Both the position numbers and the translations under genes were made by a program. From Spirosoma arboris (GTDB lineage: Bacteria; Bacteroidota; Bacteroidia; Cytophagales; Spirosomataceae): a stretch of 64,000 nucleotides of DNA. Shown piece after piece: positions 1 through 7,451 of this stretch (positions are counted from its first letter, which is position 1; each line of letters begins with the position of its first letter). The stretch is from NCBI RefSeq assembly GCF_009754945.1, contig NZ_WPIN01000024.1, positions 62,001-126,000 of the forward strand, given 5' to 3'. The notes under the pieces were generated by a model, which saw nothing but the letters and a program-made list of their open reading frames with translations, was not told where the DNA came from and did no database searches.

Positions 1-10
1 TATTAATTCG

Positions 11-18
11 TACTTTTG
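11..18 (+). promoter_or_regulatory. -7 promoter box for tRNA-Trp/secE transcript
   Basis: TACTTTTG matches the Bacteroidota -7 consensus TAnnTTTG and lies 39 nt before the tRNA. The expected -33 element would fall before the start of the window, so only half of the promoter can be seen. It is the likely start of the tRNA-Trp/secE/nusG transcript. Confidence 0.55.
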
Positions 19-57
19 CAGTCCGTTTCAGAAGCACGCTGATATGGATTTTTTTAA

Positions 58-128
58 ACGGGTGTAGTTCAAGGGTAGAATAGCGGTCTCCAAAACCGTT
101 GATGGGAGTTCGAATCTCTCCACCCGTG
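58..128 (+). tRNA. trpT: tRNA-Trp (CCA anticodon)
   Basis: A complete cloverleaf can be drawn. The 7-bp acceptor stem pairs 58-64 with 121-127 perfectly, and G128 is the discriminator base. The anticodon stem 83-87/95-99 has one G-U pair, and loop 88-94 carries CCA at 90-92, so it reads UGG (tryptophan). The T-arm GGGAG-TTCGAAT-CTCTC is canonical. The 3' CCA is not encoded (CAA follows the discriminator) and must be added after transcription. It sits 17 nt before secE, a placement common in bacteria where tRNA-Trp precedes the secE-nusG-ribosomal protein cluster. Confidence 0.95.
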
Positions 129-145
129 CAAATCCTTTACATCGA

Positions 146-337
146 ATGGACAAGTTTATATCGTTTCTGAAAGCCTCCTGGGAGGAAGTTCAGCATAACG
201 TGACTTGGCCTAAATTCAGCGATCTGCAATCCAGTTCAACGCTGGTACTGGTAGCTTCGCTGATTTTTGCGCTATTGGTCGGGTTAATTGATTTAGTGTT
301 CGAGAACGGACTGAACGCATTTTATCAGTCTTTCTAA
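146..337 (+). CDS. secE: Preprotein translocase subunit SecE
   Basis: This 63-residue protein has the size and shape of the minimal single-span SecE found outside Proteobacteria. A short amphipathic N-terminal helix with the W-x-E-V-x-x-V-x-W-P motif (residues 12-22, ending NVTWPK) precedes one membrane span at about 33-52. SecE clamps SecY in the inner-membrane translocon. It lies between tRNA-Trp and nusG with 15 nt to nusG, the conserved secE-nusG order. The start is the first ATG of the frame. Confidence 0.93.
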   Translation: MDKFISFLKASWEEVQHNVTWPKFSDLQSSSTLVLVASLIFALLVGLIDLVFENGLNAFYQSF

Positions 338-352
338 ACTGGCTTACGAAAC

Positions 353-913
353 ATGAGCGGCATACAATGGTACGTCATTCGGGCGGTGTCGGGTCAGGAA
401 AAGAAAATCAAATCCTACCTTGACAATGAGATTATCCGGCAGAAGTTGGACGAAGTGATTCCGCAGGTATTAATTCCAGCGGAAAAGGTGTACGAAATGC
501 GTAACGGTAAGAAACGCGTTCGGGAGAAGTCATTTTTCCCTGGGTACATTCTTATTTCAGCCGACCTGGGTAATAACCGAGCCCTCGACATGATTTTGAA
601 TATGCCGGGTGTGTTAGGTTTCCTGGGTAACTCCCAGGTAGGGACGACGTCGAAAGTTCCTGTTCCCCTTCGCCAAGCTGAAGTAAATCGCATTTTAGGT
701 AAAGTTGACGAAGAAGCGCAGGAAGTTGCAGCGCCAACAGTTGGTTACCTGAAAGGTGAAAACGTAAAAGTTGTGGATGGCCCATTTGCCAACTTCATCG
801 GCACCGTAGAAGAAGTATTCGACGACAGGAAGAAATTGAACGTCGTTGTAAAAATATTTGGCCGGAACACTCCGGTAGAACTCAGTTACGCACAAGTAGA
901 AAAGGAAAGCTAA
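353..913 (+). CDS. nusG: Transcription termination/antitermination protein NusG
   Basis: The 186-residue protein has an N-terminal NGN domain (about 1-110, with the FFPGYILI core strand near 61-68) and a C-terminal KOW domain (about 130-165, G-E-N-V-K-V-V-D-G-P-F). NusG binds the RNA polymerase clamp and couples the enzyme to Rho or the ribosome. Length is normal for the family. It follows secE and precedes a 168-nt leader before rplK. Confidence 0.96.
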   Translation: MSGIQWYVIRAVSGQEKKIKSYLDNEIIRQKLDEVIPQVLIPAEKVYEMRNGKKRVREKSFFPGYILISADLGNNRALDMILNMPGVLGFLGNSQVGTTSKVPVPLRQAEVNRILGKVDEEAQEVAAPTVGYLKGENVKVVDGPFANFIGTVEEVFDDRKKLNVVVKIFGRNTPVELSYAQVEKES

Positions 914-1081
914 TCGTAAGACTAGTTCTCCGTGGTCTGGCATCCTATGCTTCCCTCAGAGGATGGCCGGCCAAAACAAGTTGATTAACTGCAAATGGTG
1001 TGCGGATTGGTTATGTGACGAACCAATAGGAAACCAGAGCAGAAGCGGGGCCGCCCGTGCGGTCGTAACTCAATTACCAAA
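914..1081 (+). promoter_or_regulatory. Structured leader upstream of rplK-rplA
   Basis: This 168-nt gap is unusually long for the cluster and can fold. One hairpin pairs CATCCT with AGGATG (about 940-965), another pairs ATTGGTT (1006-1012) with AACCAAT (1021-1027), and a GC-rich segment follows at about 1045-1070. In many bacteria ribosomal protein L1 represses the L11-L1 mRNA by binding its leader, so an autoregulatory site is a reasonable inference. I did not match it base by base to the L1 binding site of 23S rRNA. Confidence 0.35.
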
Positions 1082-1525
1082 ATGGCAAAAGAAGTAGGTG
1101 GCTACGTTAAGCTGCAAGTCAAAGGCGGGCAAGCCAACCCCTCACCTCCGATCGGTCCGGCGCTAGGTTCCAAGGGTTTAAATATCATGGAATTCTGTAA
1201 GCAGTTCAATGGCCGGACGCAGGATAAAATGGGTACGGTATTGCCGGTTTTGATTACGTATTACAAGGATAAGTCCTTTGATTTCGTCATCAAAACTCCG
1301 CCCGCACCAATTCTGCTGATGGAAGCAGCTAAGCTGAAAGGCGGCTCTGCTCAACCAAACCGCAAAAAAGTCGGCTCAGTTACGTGGGATCAGGTTCGGA
1401 CAATCGCGGAAACGAAGATGCCCGATCTGAATGCATTCACGATCGAGTCGGCAATGAAGCAGGTGGCCGGTACGGCCCGCAGTATGGGAATCACGGTGAC
1501 GGGCACAGCGCCATTCGAGAACTAA
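1082..1525 (+). CDS. rplK: 50S ribosomal protein L11
   Basis: The 147-residue protein matches L11 over its whole length. The N-terminal domain carries the proline-rich PSPPIGPALG motif (about 21-30) implicated in GTPase-centre function, and the C-terminal RNA-binding domain ends in the family-typical GTARSMGI(T)V segment. It is part of the ribosomal stalk base. rplA starts 26 nt downstream, so the two are co-transcribed. Confidence 0.97.
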   Translation: MAKEVGGYVKLQVKGGQANPSPPIGPALGSKGLNIMEFCKQFNGRTQDKMGTVLPVLITYYKDKSFDFVIKTPPAPILLMEAAKLKGGSAQPNRKKVGSVTWDQVRTIAETKMPDLNAFTIESAMKQVAGTARSMGITVTGTAPFEN

Positions 1526-1551
1526 ACAGACTTGCCGAAGCAAACACAGAA

Positions 1552-2250
1552 ATGGCTAAGTTAACGAAAAAACAAAAGGAAGCCCAGTCGAAGTACGACG
1601 CTGCCAAAGAATACTCACTCCAACAGGCTGCTGAGATTCTGAAGCAAATTTCGTACACGAAGTTTGATGCTTCCGTCGATATTGATGTTCGGTTAGGCGT
1701 TGATCCGCGTAAAGCTGACCAGATGGTTCGTGGCGTTGCTACGTTGCCTCATGGTACAGGTAAAACGGTGCGCGTACTGGTGCTTTGCACCCCGGACAAG
1801 GAGAACGAAGCGAAAGAAGCAGGTGCAGATTTCGTGGGTCTGGACGATTACATCCAGAAGATCGAACAAGGCTGGACGGACGTTGACGTGATTATCACGA
1901 TGCCGAGCGTTATGGCTAAAGTTGGTCGGTTGGGTAAAGTGCTGGGACCACGGGGTTTGATGCCAAACCCTAAATCAGGTACGGTAACTCCTGATGTAGC
2001 AAAAGCAGTTCGCGAGGTGAAAGCCGGTAAAATCGACTTCAAAGTCGATAAGCAAGGCGCTATTCACACCAGTATTGGTAAAGTATCGTTTACGCCAGAA
2101 AAACTGGCTGAAAACGCGCAGGAAATCATTTCTACATTATTACGTCTGAAGCCTTCGTCGGCTAAAGGAACGTATGTAAAAACGATCAACCTGTCGAGCA
2201 CGATGAGTCCAGGAGTAACGATTGATAAAGGCACAGTAGCCGGTATTTAA
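1552..2250 (+). CDS. rplA: 50S ribosomal protein L1
   Basis: This 232-residue protein contains the L1 signature (GLMPNPKSGTVT, about residue 140) and the two-domain L1 layout. The open frame extends upstream to 1384, but that part overlaps rplK out of frame. The ATG at 1552 (MAKLTKKQ) gives the usual L1 N-terminus and length. L1 forms the mobile stalk at the E site and is typically a translational repressor of its own operon. rplJ follows after 3 nt, suggesting translational coupling. Confidence 0.96.
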   Translation: MAKLTKKQKEAQSKYDAAKEYSLQQAAEILKQISYTKFDASVDIDVRLGVDPRKADQMVRGVATLPHGTGKTVRVLVLCTPDKENEAKEAGADFVGLDDYIQKIEQGWTDVDVIITMPSVMAKVGRLGKVLGPRGLMPNPKSGTVTPDVAKAVREVKAGKIDFKVDKQGAIHTSIGKVSFTPEKLAENAQEIISTLLRLKPSSAKGTYVKTINLSSTMSPGVTIDKGTVAGI

Positions 2251-2253
2251 GCC

Positions 2254-2787
2254 ATGAAGCGCGAGGACAAAGGAGCAATTATTGAGGAATTAGCTGGTAA
2301 GTTCCAGTCCATTCCCTTCTTCTACATCACGGAAGCCAATGGCATGACGGTTGCTGAAACCAACACTCTCCGTCGGATGTGTTTTGAACGGGGCATCGAG
2401 TATAAAGTGGTGAAGAATTCATTCATCAAAAAAGCACTCGAACCCCTTGATACGGATTATACGCCGTTCAACGAGACGGTGCTGCATGGTCAATCAGCGG
2501 TGATGTTTCACCCCGAAAATGGCAAAGCACCGGCGCAGCTTATTAAGGAGTTCCGTAAAACGAACGATAAGCTGCAATTGAAGGCTGCTTCAATTGATTA
2601 TAGCCTATTTATTGGTGCTGACCAACTCGACACGCTCATCGCCTTGAAGAGCAGAGAAGAATTGATTGGCGAAATCATCGGTCTGCTGCAATCACCTGCG
2701 AAAAACGTCATATCGGCGTTGCAAAGTGGTGGCAACAAATTGGCCGGTATCCTCAAAACGCTGTCGGAGCGCGAGGAAGCAGCTTAA
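2254..2787 (+). CDS. rplJ: 50S ribosomal protein L10
   Basis: The 177-residue protein has the L10 N-terminal rRNA-binding domain (KREDK start; the YKVVKNS segment near 50) and a C-terminal helix that binds L7/L12 dimers. It starts 3 nt after rplA. There is no room for a separate L10 leader here, so regulation in trans through the gap before rplL or the rplK leader is more likely. Length is normal. Confidence 0.96.
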   Translation: MKREDKGAIIEELAGKFQSIPFFYITEANGMTVAETNTLRRMCFERGIEYKVVKNSFIKKALEPLDTDYTPFNETVLHGQSAVMFHPENGKAPAQLIKEFRKTNDKLQLKAASIDYSLFIGADQLDTLIALKSREELIGEIIGLLQSPAKNVISALQSGGNKLAGILKTLSEREEAA

Positions 2788-2845
2788 TTTTTCCGACACC
2801 AAGTTTTTCAATATTGTATCACAATCAAATTAAGAAAATACTACA

Positions 2846-3229
2846 ATGGCAGATTTGAAAGCGTTCGCGGAGCAGCTTGTAAGCCTGACAGTTAAAGAAG
2901 TTAACGAGCTAGCTACCATCCTGAAGGATGAGTATGGCATCGAACCAGCTGCTGCTGCTCCAGTAATGGTAGCCGGTGGTGCAGGCGCAGGTGATGCTGC
3001 TCCAGCTGTAGCTGAGAAAACATCGTTCGACGTAATTCTGAAGTCGGCTGGTGCTGCTAAACTAGCTGTCGTGAAATTAGTAAAAGACCTTACTGGTCTG
3101 GGTTTGAAAGAAGCCAAAGAATTGGTTGACACAGCTCCAAAGCCAGTGAAAGAAGGCGTTGCTAAAGACGAAGCTGAAGCACTGCGGAAACAACTTGAAG
3201 AAGCTGGTGCTGAAGTAGAAGTTAAGTAA
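2846..3229 (+). CDS. rplL: 50S ribosomal protein L7/L12
   Basis: The 127-residue acidic protein has the N-terminal dimerisation helix pair (1-32), an Ala/Gly-rich hinge (about 34-55) and the C-terminal factor-binding domain containing KSAGAAKLAVVKLVKDLTGL-like sequence (about 68-88). It is the multicopy stalk protein recruiting translation factors. It follows rplJ by 58 nt and is separated from rpoB by a hairpin. Confidence 0.97.
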   Translation: MADLKAFAEQLVSLTVKEVNELATILKDEYGIEPAAAAPVMVAGGAGAGDAAPAVAEKTSFDVILKSAGAAKLAVVKLVKDLTGLGLKEAKELVDTAPKPVKEGVAKDEAEALRKQLEEAGAEVEVK

Positions 3230-3268
3230 GCAGATAGCTCTCTCGCATATCGCTCCAGGCAGGGGAGG

Positions 3269-3290
3269 CCAGACCAACGTCTGGTCTTTT
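3269..3290 (+). terminator. rplL-rpoB hairpin, probable attenuator
   Basis: CCAGAC (3269-3274) and GTCTGG (3279-3284) form a 6-bp stem with a 4-nt loop followed by TCTTTT. An alternative register AGACCA/TGGTCT also pairs. A weak terminator between rplL and rpoB is known in Escherichia coli, where it lowers rpoBC relative to ribosomal genes. The same role is inferred here. Confidence 0.55.
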
Positions 3291-3417
3291 CCTGTTTGGA
3301 GACTTTTTGTCTAAGCTATTGCAAAAGACAAACTTATTTTTATTGCAATATGTTAATTATTTACGCTCCTTGGGTTGGGTGACACCTGGAGCCTGAATAC
3401 CGCTTAGTTCGAGTGCC

Positions 3418-6400
3418 GTGGCAAATCTTCGCAACGCACTCATTGAGAATCGGTTACGCACTAAACGAAGCACAATCTTGGCGACAAACGCGAAAATCAG
3501 TACGCGCAAAAATTTTGCGACGATTCAGCCAGTGATTGGATACCCAGACTTTCTGGACATCCAAGTAAAATCCTTCAAAGATTTTTTCCAGCTTGACACG
3601 CCCTCTAACCAACGGTCAGAAGAAGGTTTGTTCAAGGTTTTTCAGGAAAATTTCCCTATATCCGACTCCCGTGAGAATTTCAAACTGGAGTTCATCGATT
3701 ACTCTGTCGATCCACCGAAATATTCGGTCGACGAGTCGATCGACCGGGGACTGACCTATTCGGTACCCTTGAAAGCTAAACTGCGTCTATCGAACAATGA
3801 CCCCGACAACGAGGACTTTGAAACGATTGAGCAAGAGGTGTTCCTGGGTAACATTCCGTACATGACCGAGAAAGGCTCGTTCGTGATTAACGGAGCCGAG
3901 CGGGTTATTGTTTCCCAACTACACCGTTCGCCAGGCGTGTTCTTCTCGATGAGCAAGCACACGAATGGTACCAAGCTGTATTCGGCTCGGATTATTCCGT
4001 TCAAAGGCTCATGGATTGAGTTCTCGACGGATGTTAACAATGTCATGTATGCGTATATCGACCGGAAAAAGAAATTCCCGGTAACGACCCTGCTGCGTGC
4101 CATTGGTTTCGGTTCGGATAAAGACATTCTGGACTTGTTCGGTCTGTCGGAAGAAGTTCCTGCTACCCCAGCGAACCTGAAGAAGGCCATTGGCCGTCGG
4201 TTAGCAGCTCGGGTACTGCGCACGTGGACGGAAGACTTTGTGGATGAGGATACGGGCGAAGTAGTTTCCATCAGCCGGAACGAGGTGCTCTTAGAGCGCG
4301 ACTCGGCCATCTCGGCAGATGACATTGATGTAATTACTGAATCAGGTCAGAAATCAGTCATCCTGCATAAGGAAGACATGAACATGGCCGATTACAACAT
4401 TATTTATAACACACTGCAGAAAGATAGCTCCAACTCTGAAAAAGAGGCTGTAGAGCAAATATATCGGCAGCTTCGGAACGCCGACGCGCCCGATGAACAA
4501 ACAGCTCGTGAAATTATTCAGAGTTTATTTTTCTCGGACAAACGCTATGATCTTGGCGACGTAGGCCGTTACCGGATTAATAAAAAACTCCAGCTCGATA
4601 TTTCGTCAGAAATGAAGGTATTAACCACAGAAGACATCGTGTCTATTGTGAAATACCTGATTGGTCTGATTAACTCGAAAGCTGTCGTCGATGATATTGA
4701 CCACTTAAGTAACCGACGTGTTCGGACTGTAGGTGAGCAGTTATATGCACAATTTGGTGTTGGTCTGGCCCGGATGGCGCGGACGATTAAAGAACGGATG
4801 AACGTTCGGGACAATGAGGATTTCAAACCTGTTGACCTGATTAACGCCCGGACTTTATCGTCGGTTATCAACTCGTTCTTCGGTACAAACCAATTATCGC
4901 AGTTTATGGACCAAACGAACCCATTGGCCGAGGTGACGCACAAACGTCGTATGTCGGCTCTTGGACCAGGTGGTCTGTCACGTGAACGGGCTGGTTTTGA
5001 AGTTCGTGACGTACACTATACGCACTACGGTCGTCTGTGTACCATCGAAACCCCTGAAGGTCCGAACATTGGTCTGATTTCATCCTTGTGTGTCTATGCT
5101 AAAATTAACAGCATGGGCTTCATTGAAACCCCATACCGGATTATCGAAAACGGTAAGGTATCGATGGATAAACCTGTGATGTATCTGACAGCTGAAGAAG
5201 AAGATACACACTATATCGCGCAGGCCAACGCAGGCATCGACAAAAAAGGGAACTTCCAGGTAGATCGCCTGAAAGCCCGTTTTGAAGGTGACTTCCCAAT
5301 GGCTGAACCAGCGAACGTTACCTTCATGGACATTGCCCCGAACCAGATTGTATCGGTGGCCGCTTCCATGATTCCGTTCCTTGAGCATGATGATGCTAAC
5401 CGTGCCCTGATGGGTTCGAACATGCAACGTCAGGCAGTTCCGTTGCTCCGTCCTGAAGCTCCGATTGTGGGTACTGGTCTGGAAGGACGTGTTGCTGTTG
5501 ATTCACGGACTCTGGTAATTGCCGAAGCAGATGGCGTAGTGGAGTTCGTTGACTCTACCAAAATTGTTGTTAAATATAATCTTGACGACGATCAACTGGC
5601 CGTTACGTTTGACGAAGACCGGAAAACATACAACCTCATCAAGTTCCGCCGAACGAATCAGGATACATGCATCAATATTAAGCCAACCGTGCTGAAAGGC
5701 CAGAAGGTGAAGAAAGGGGATGTATTGTGCGAAGGTTACGCAACCCAGGCAGGAGAGTTGGCACTGGGCCGGAACATGAAAGTTGCTTTCATGCCTTGGC
5801 AGGGTTACAACTTTGAGGATGCTATCGTGATTTCGGAGCGTGTCGTTCGTGAAGATATTTTCACCTCGATCCACATCGAAGAGTTTGAACTGGAAGTACG
5901 GGATACGAAACGGGGTGAAGAGGAATTAACCTCTGAAATTCCAAACGTAAGCGAAGAAACAGTTCGGAATCTTGACGAAAACGGTATCGTTCGCGTTGGT
6001 ACGGAAGTTAAAGAAGGTGATATTCTGATTGGTAAGATCACACCGAAAGGTGAAAGCGATCCAACGCCAGAAGAAAAACTGCTCCGTGCGATCTTCGGTG
6101 ATAAAGCTGGTGACGTGAAAGATGCGTCGAAGAAAGCACCACCGTCCTTGAAAGGCGTCGTTATCGACACCAAGTTGTTTGCACGTCCGGCCAAAGAAGA
6201 CCGGGGTAAGCACAAAGACGAAGTGAAGGCTCTTATGAAGAAGTACAGCCGCGAACTGACCGACTTCCGGGCACGAATGATTGAAAAAATCGTGCCGCTC
6301 CTGGATGGCAAAACCAGTGCGGGTGTTAAACATAAGTTCGGCGATGAGATTGTTAGTAAAGGGGTGAAGTTCAACCGTAAGAATATTACGGATAACCTAT

Positions 6401-7347
6401 TCCCAGACAAGAACGCTTATCGCGACGAAAGTAGCTACGCCGTAGCGGAAGAGGCTAACCTCTTGTCGGACATGAATTTGAACGACTGGACGGAAGACGC
6501 TAAATTGAACGAGATGGTTGTTGCTTTAGTAAAAAACTACAACAATCGTCGGAGTGAAATTACGGGGCGCTTCAAACGCGAACGGTTTACACTTGAAGTT
6601 GGTGACGAACTCCCGGCAGGTATTGTGAAACTGGCTAAAGTATACATCGCTAAGAAGCGCAAGCTGAAAGTAGGTGATAAAATGGCTGGTCGTCACGGTA
6701 ACAAAGGGGTTGTAGCCCGGATCGTGCGAGATGAAGACATGCCGTTCCTCGAAGATGGAACAAAAGTGGACATCGTACTAAACCCGCTTGGTGTACCATC
6801 CCGGATGAACATCGGTCAGATTTACGAAACTGTACTGGCCTGGGCCGGTCAGAAATTAGATCGCAAGTACGCAACACCGATTTTTGACGGAGCAACGGAG
6901 CAACAAGTAGCCGATGAGTTAGACGAAGCAGGTCTGCCATCTTTTGGCCGGACTTACCTCTACAATGGCTTAACGGGTGAGCGTTTCGATCAGGCTGTAA
7001 CAGTCGGTATTATTTACATGCTCAAACTTGGCCACTTAGTGGACGATAAAATGCACGCCCGTTCGATTGGACCTTACTCGCTCATTACACAGCAGCCGCT
7101 GGGTGGTAAGGCGCAGTTCGGTGGTCAGCGGTTCGGTGAGATGGAAGTGTGGGCGTTGGAAGCCTTCGGTGCTTCGAACATCCTGCAGGAAATCCTGACC
7201 GTAAAATCCGATGACGTAGTCGGCCGTGCAAAGGCATATGAAGCTATCGTAAAAGGTGAAAACCTACCGAAGCCAAATATTCCTGAGTCGTTCAACGTAC
7301 TCGTTCACGAGTTACGTGGTCTTGCACTTGAAATTACATTAGAGTAA
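3418..7347 (+). CDS. rpoB: DNA-directed RNA polymerase subunit beta
   Basis: This 1309-residue protein is RpoB of the Bacteroidota type and aligns in order from the YPDFLDIQ(V)KSF N-terminal motif to the C-terminal clamp segment. The rifampicin-binding cluster lies at about 488-520 (SQFMDQTNPLAE then THKRRMSALGPGG), with the Asp, His and Ser positions of sensitive enzymes present. Catalytic-subunit motifs such as KMAGRHGNKG are near 1080. The start is uncertain: GTG at 3418 gives a tail of about 20 residues longer than many relatives, while an in-frame TTG at 3478 would give MATNAKIST. rpoC follows after a 104-nt gap containing a long palindrome. Confidence 0.97.
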   Translation: MANLRNALIENRLRTKRSTILATNAKISTRKNFATIQPVIGYPDFLDIQVKSFKDFFQLDTPSNQRSEEGLFKVFQENFPISDSRENFKLEFIDYSVDPPKYSVDESIDRGLTYSVPLKAKLRLSNNDPDNEDFETIEQEVFLGNIPYMTEKGSFVINGAERVIVSQLHRSPGVFFSMSKHTNGTKLYSARIIPFKGSWIEFSTDVNNVMYAYIDRKKKFPVTTLLRAIGFGSDKDILDLFGLSEEVPATPANLKKAIGRRLAARVLRTWTEDFVDEDTGEVVSISRNEVLLERDSAISADDIDVITESGQKSVILHKEDMNMADYNIIYNTLQKDSSNSEKEAVEQIYRQLRNADAPDEQTAREIIQSLFFSDKRYDLGDVGRYRINKKLQLDISSEMKVLTTEDIVSIVKYLIGLINSKAVVDDIDHLSNRRVRTVGEQLYAQFGVGLARMARTIKERMNVRDNEDFKPVDLINARTLSSVINSFFGTNQLSQFMDQTNPLAEVTHKRRMSALGPGGLSRERAGFEVRDVHYTHYGRLCTIETPEGPNIGLISSLCVYAKINSMGFIETPYRIIENGKVSMDKPVMYLTAEEEDTHYIAQANAGIDKKGNFQVDRLKARFEGDFPMAEPANVTFMDIAPNQIVSVAASMIPFLEHDDANRALMGSNMQRQAVPLLRPEAPIVGTGLEGRVAVDSRTLVIAEADGVVEFVDSTKIVVKYNLDDDQLAVTFDEDRKTYNLIKFRRTNQDTCINIKPTVLKGQKVKKGDVLCEGYATQAGELALGRNMKVAFMPWQGYNFEDAIVISERVVREDIFTSIHIEEFELEVRDTKRGEEELTSEIPNVSEETVRNLDENGIVRVGTEVKEGDILIGKITPKGESDPTPEEKLLRAIFGDKAGDVKDASKKAPPSLKGVVIDTKLFARPAKEDRGKHKDEVKALMKKYSRELTDFRARMIEKIVPLLDGKTSAGVKHKFGDEIVSKGVKFNRKNITDNLFPDKNAYRDESSYAVAEEANLLSDMNLNDWTEDAKLNEMVVALVKNYNNRRSEITGRFKRERFTLEVGDELPAGIVKLAKVYIAKKRKLKVGDKMAGRHGNKGVVARIVRDEDMPFLEDGTKVDIVLNPLGVPSRMNIGQIYETVLAWAGQKLDRKYATPIFDGATEQQVADELDEAGLPSFGRTYLYNGLTGERFDQAVTVGIIYMLKLGHLVDDKMHARSIGPYSLITQQPLGGKAQFGGQRFGEMEVWALEAFGASNILQEILTVKSDDVVGRAKAYEAIVKGENLPKPNIPESFNVLVHELRGLALEITLE

Positions 7348-7350
7348 ACT

Positions 7351-7426
7351 AGTTGTAAGTAATAAGTTAATAAGTTGTCAGTGGAAGACATGCCATTTAC
7401 AACTTATTAACTTACTACTTACAACT
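7351..7426. repeat. Long palindrome between rpoB and rpoC
   Basis: Arms 7351-7378 and 7399-7426 are 28 nt each and complementary with one mismatch, with a 20-nt loop. They are built from short words (GTAAG, TTGTAAG, ATAAGTTAATAAG) shared with the palindromes at 50425-50512 and 51465-51941. It sits inside the rpoBC transcript without a T-tract, so it looks like an inserted repeat or RNA-processing element rather than a terminator. Confidence 0.8.
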
Positions 7427-7451
7427 CTTTCAAACCTATAATCTCCAACCA

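Noticed and set aside
1384..1551. N-terminal extension of the L1 reading frame
   Set aside because: It overlaps rplK out of frame; the ATG at 1552 gives the normal L1 start and length.
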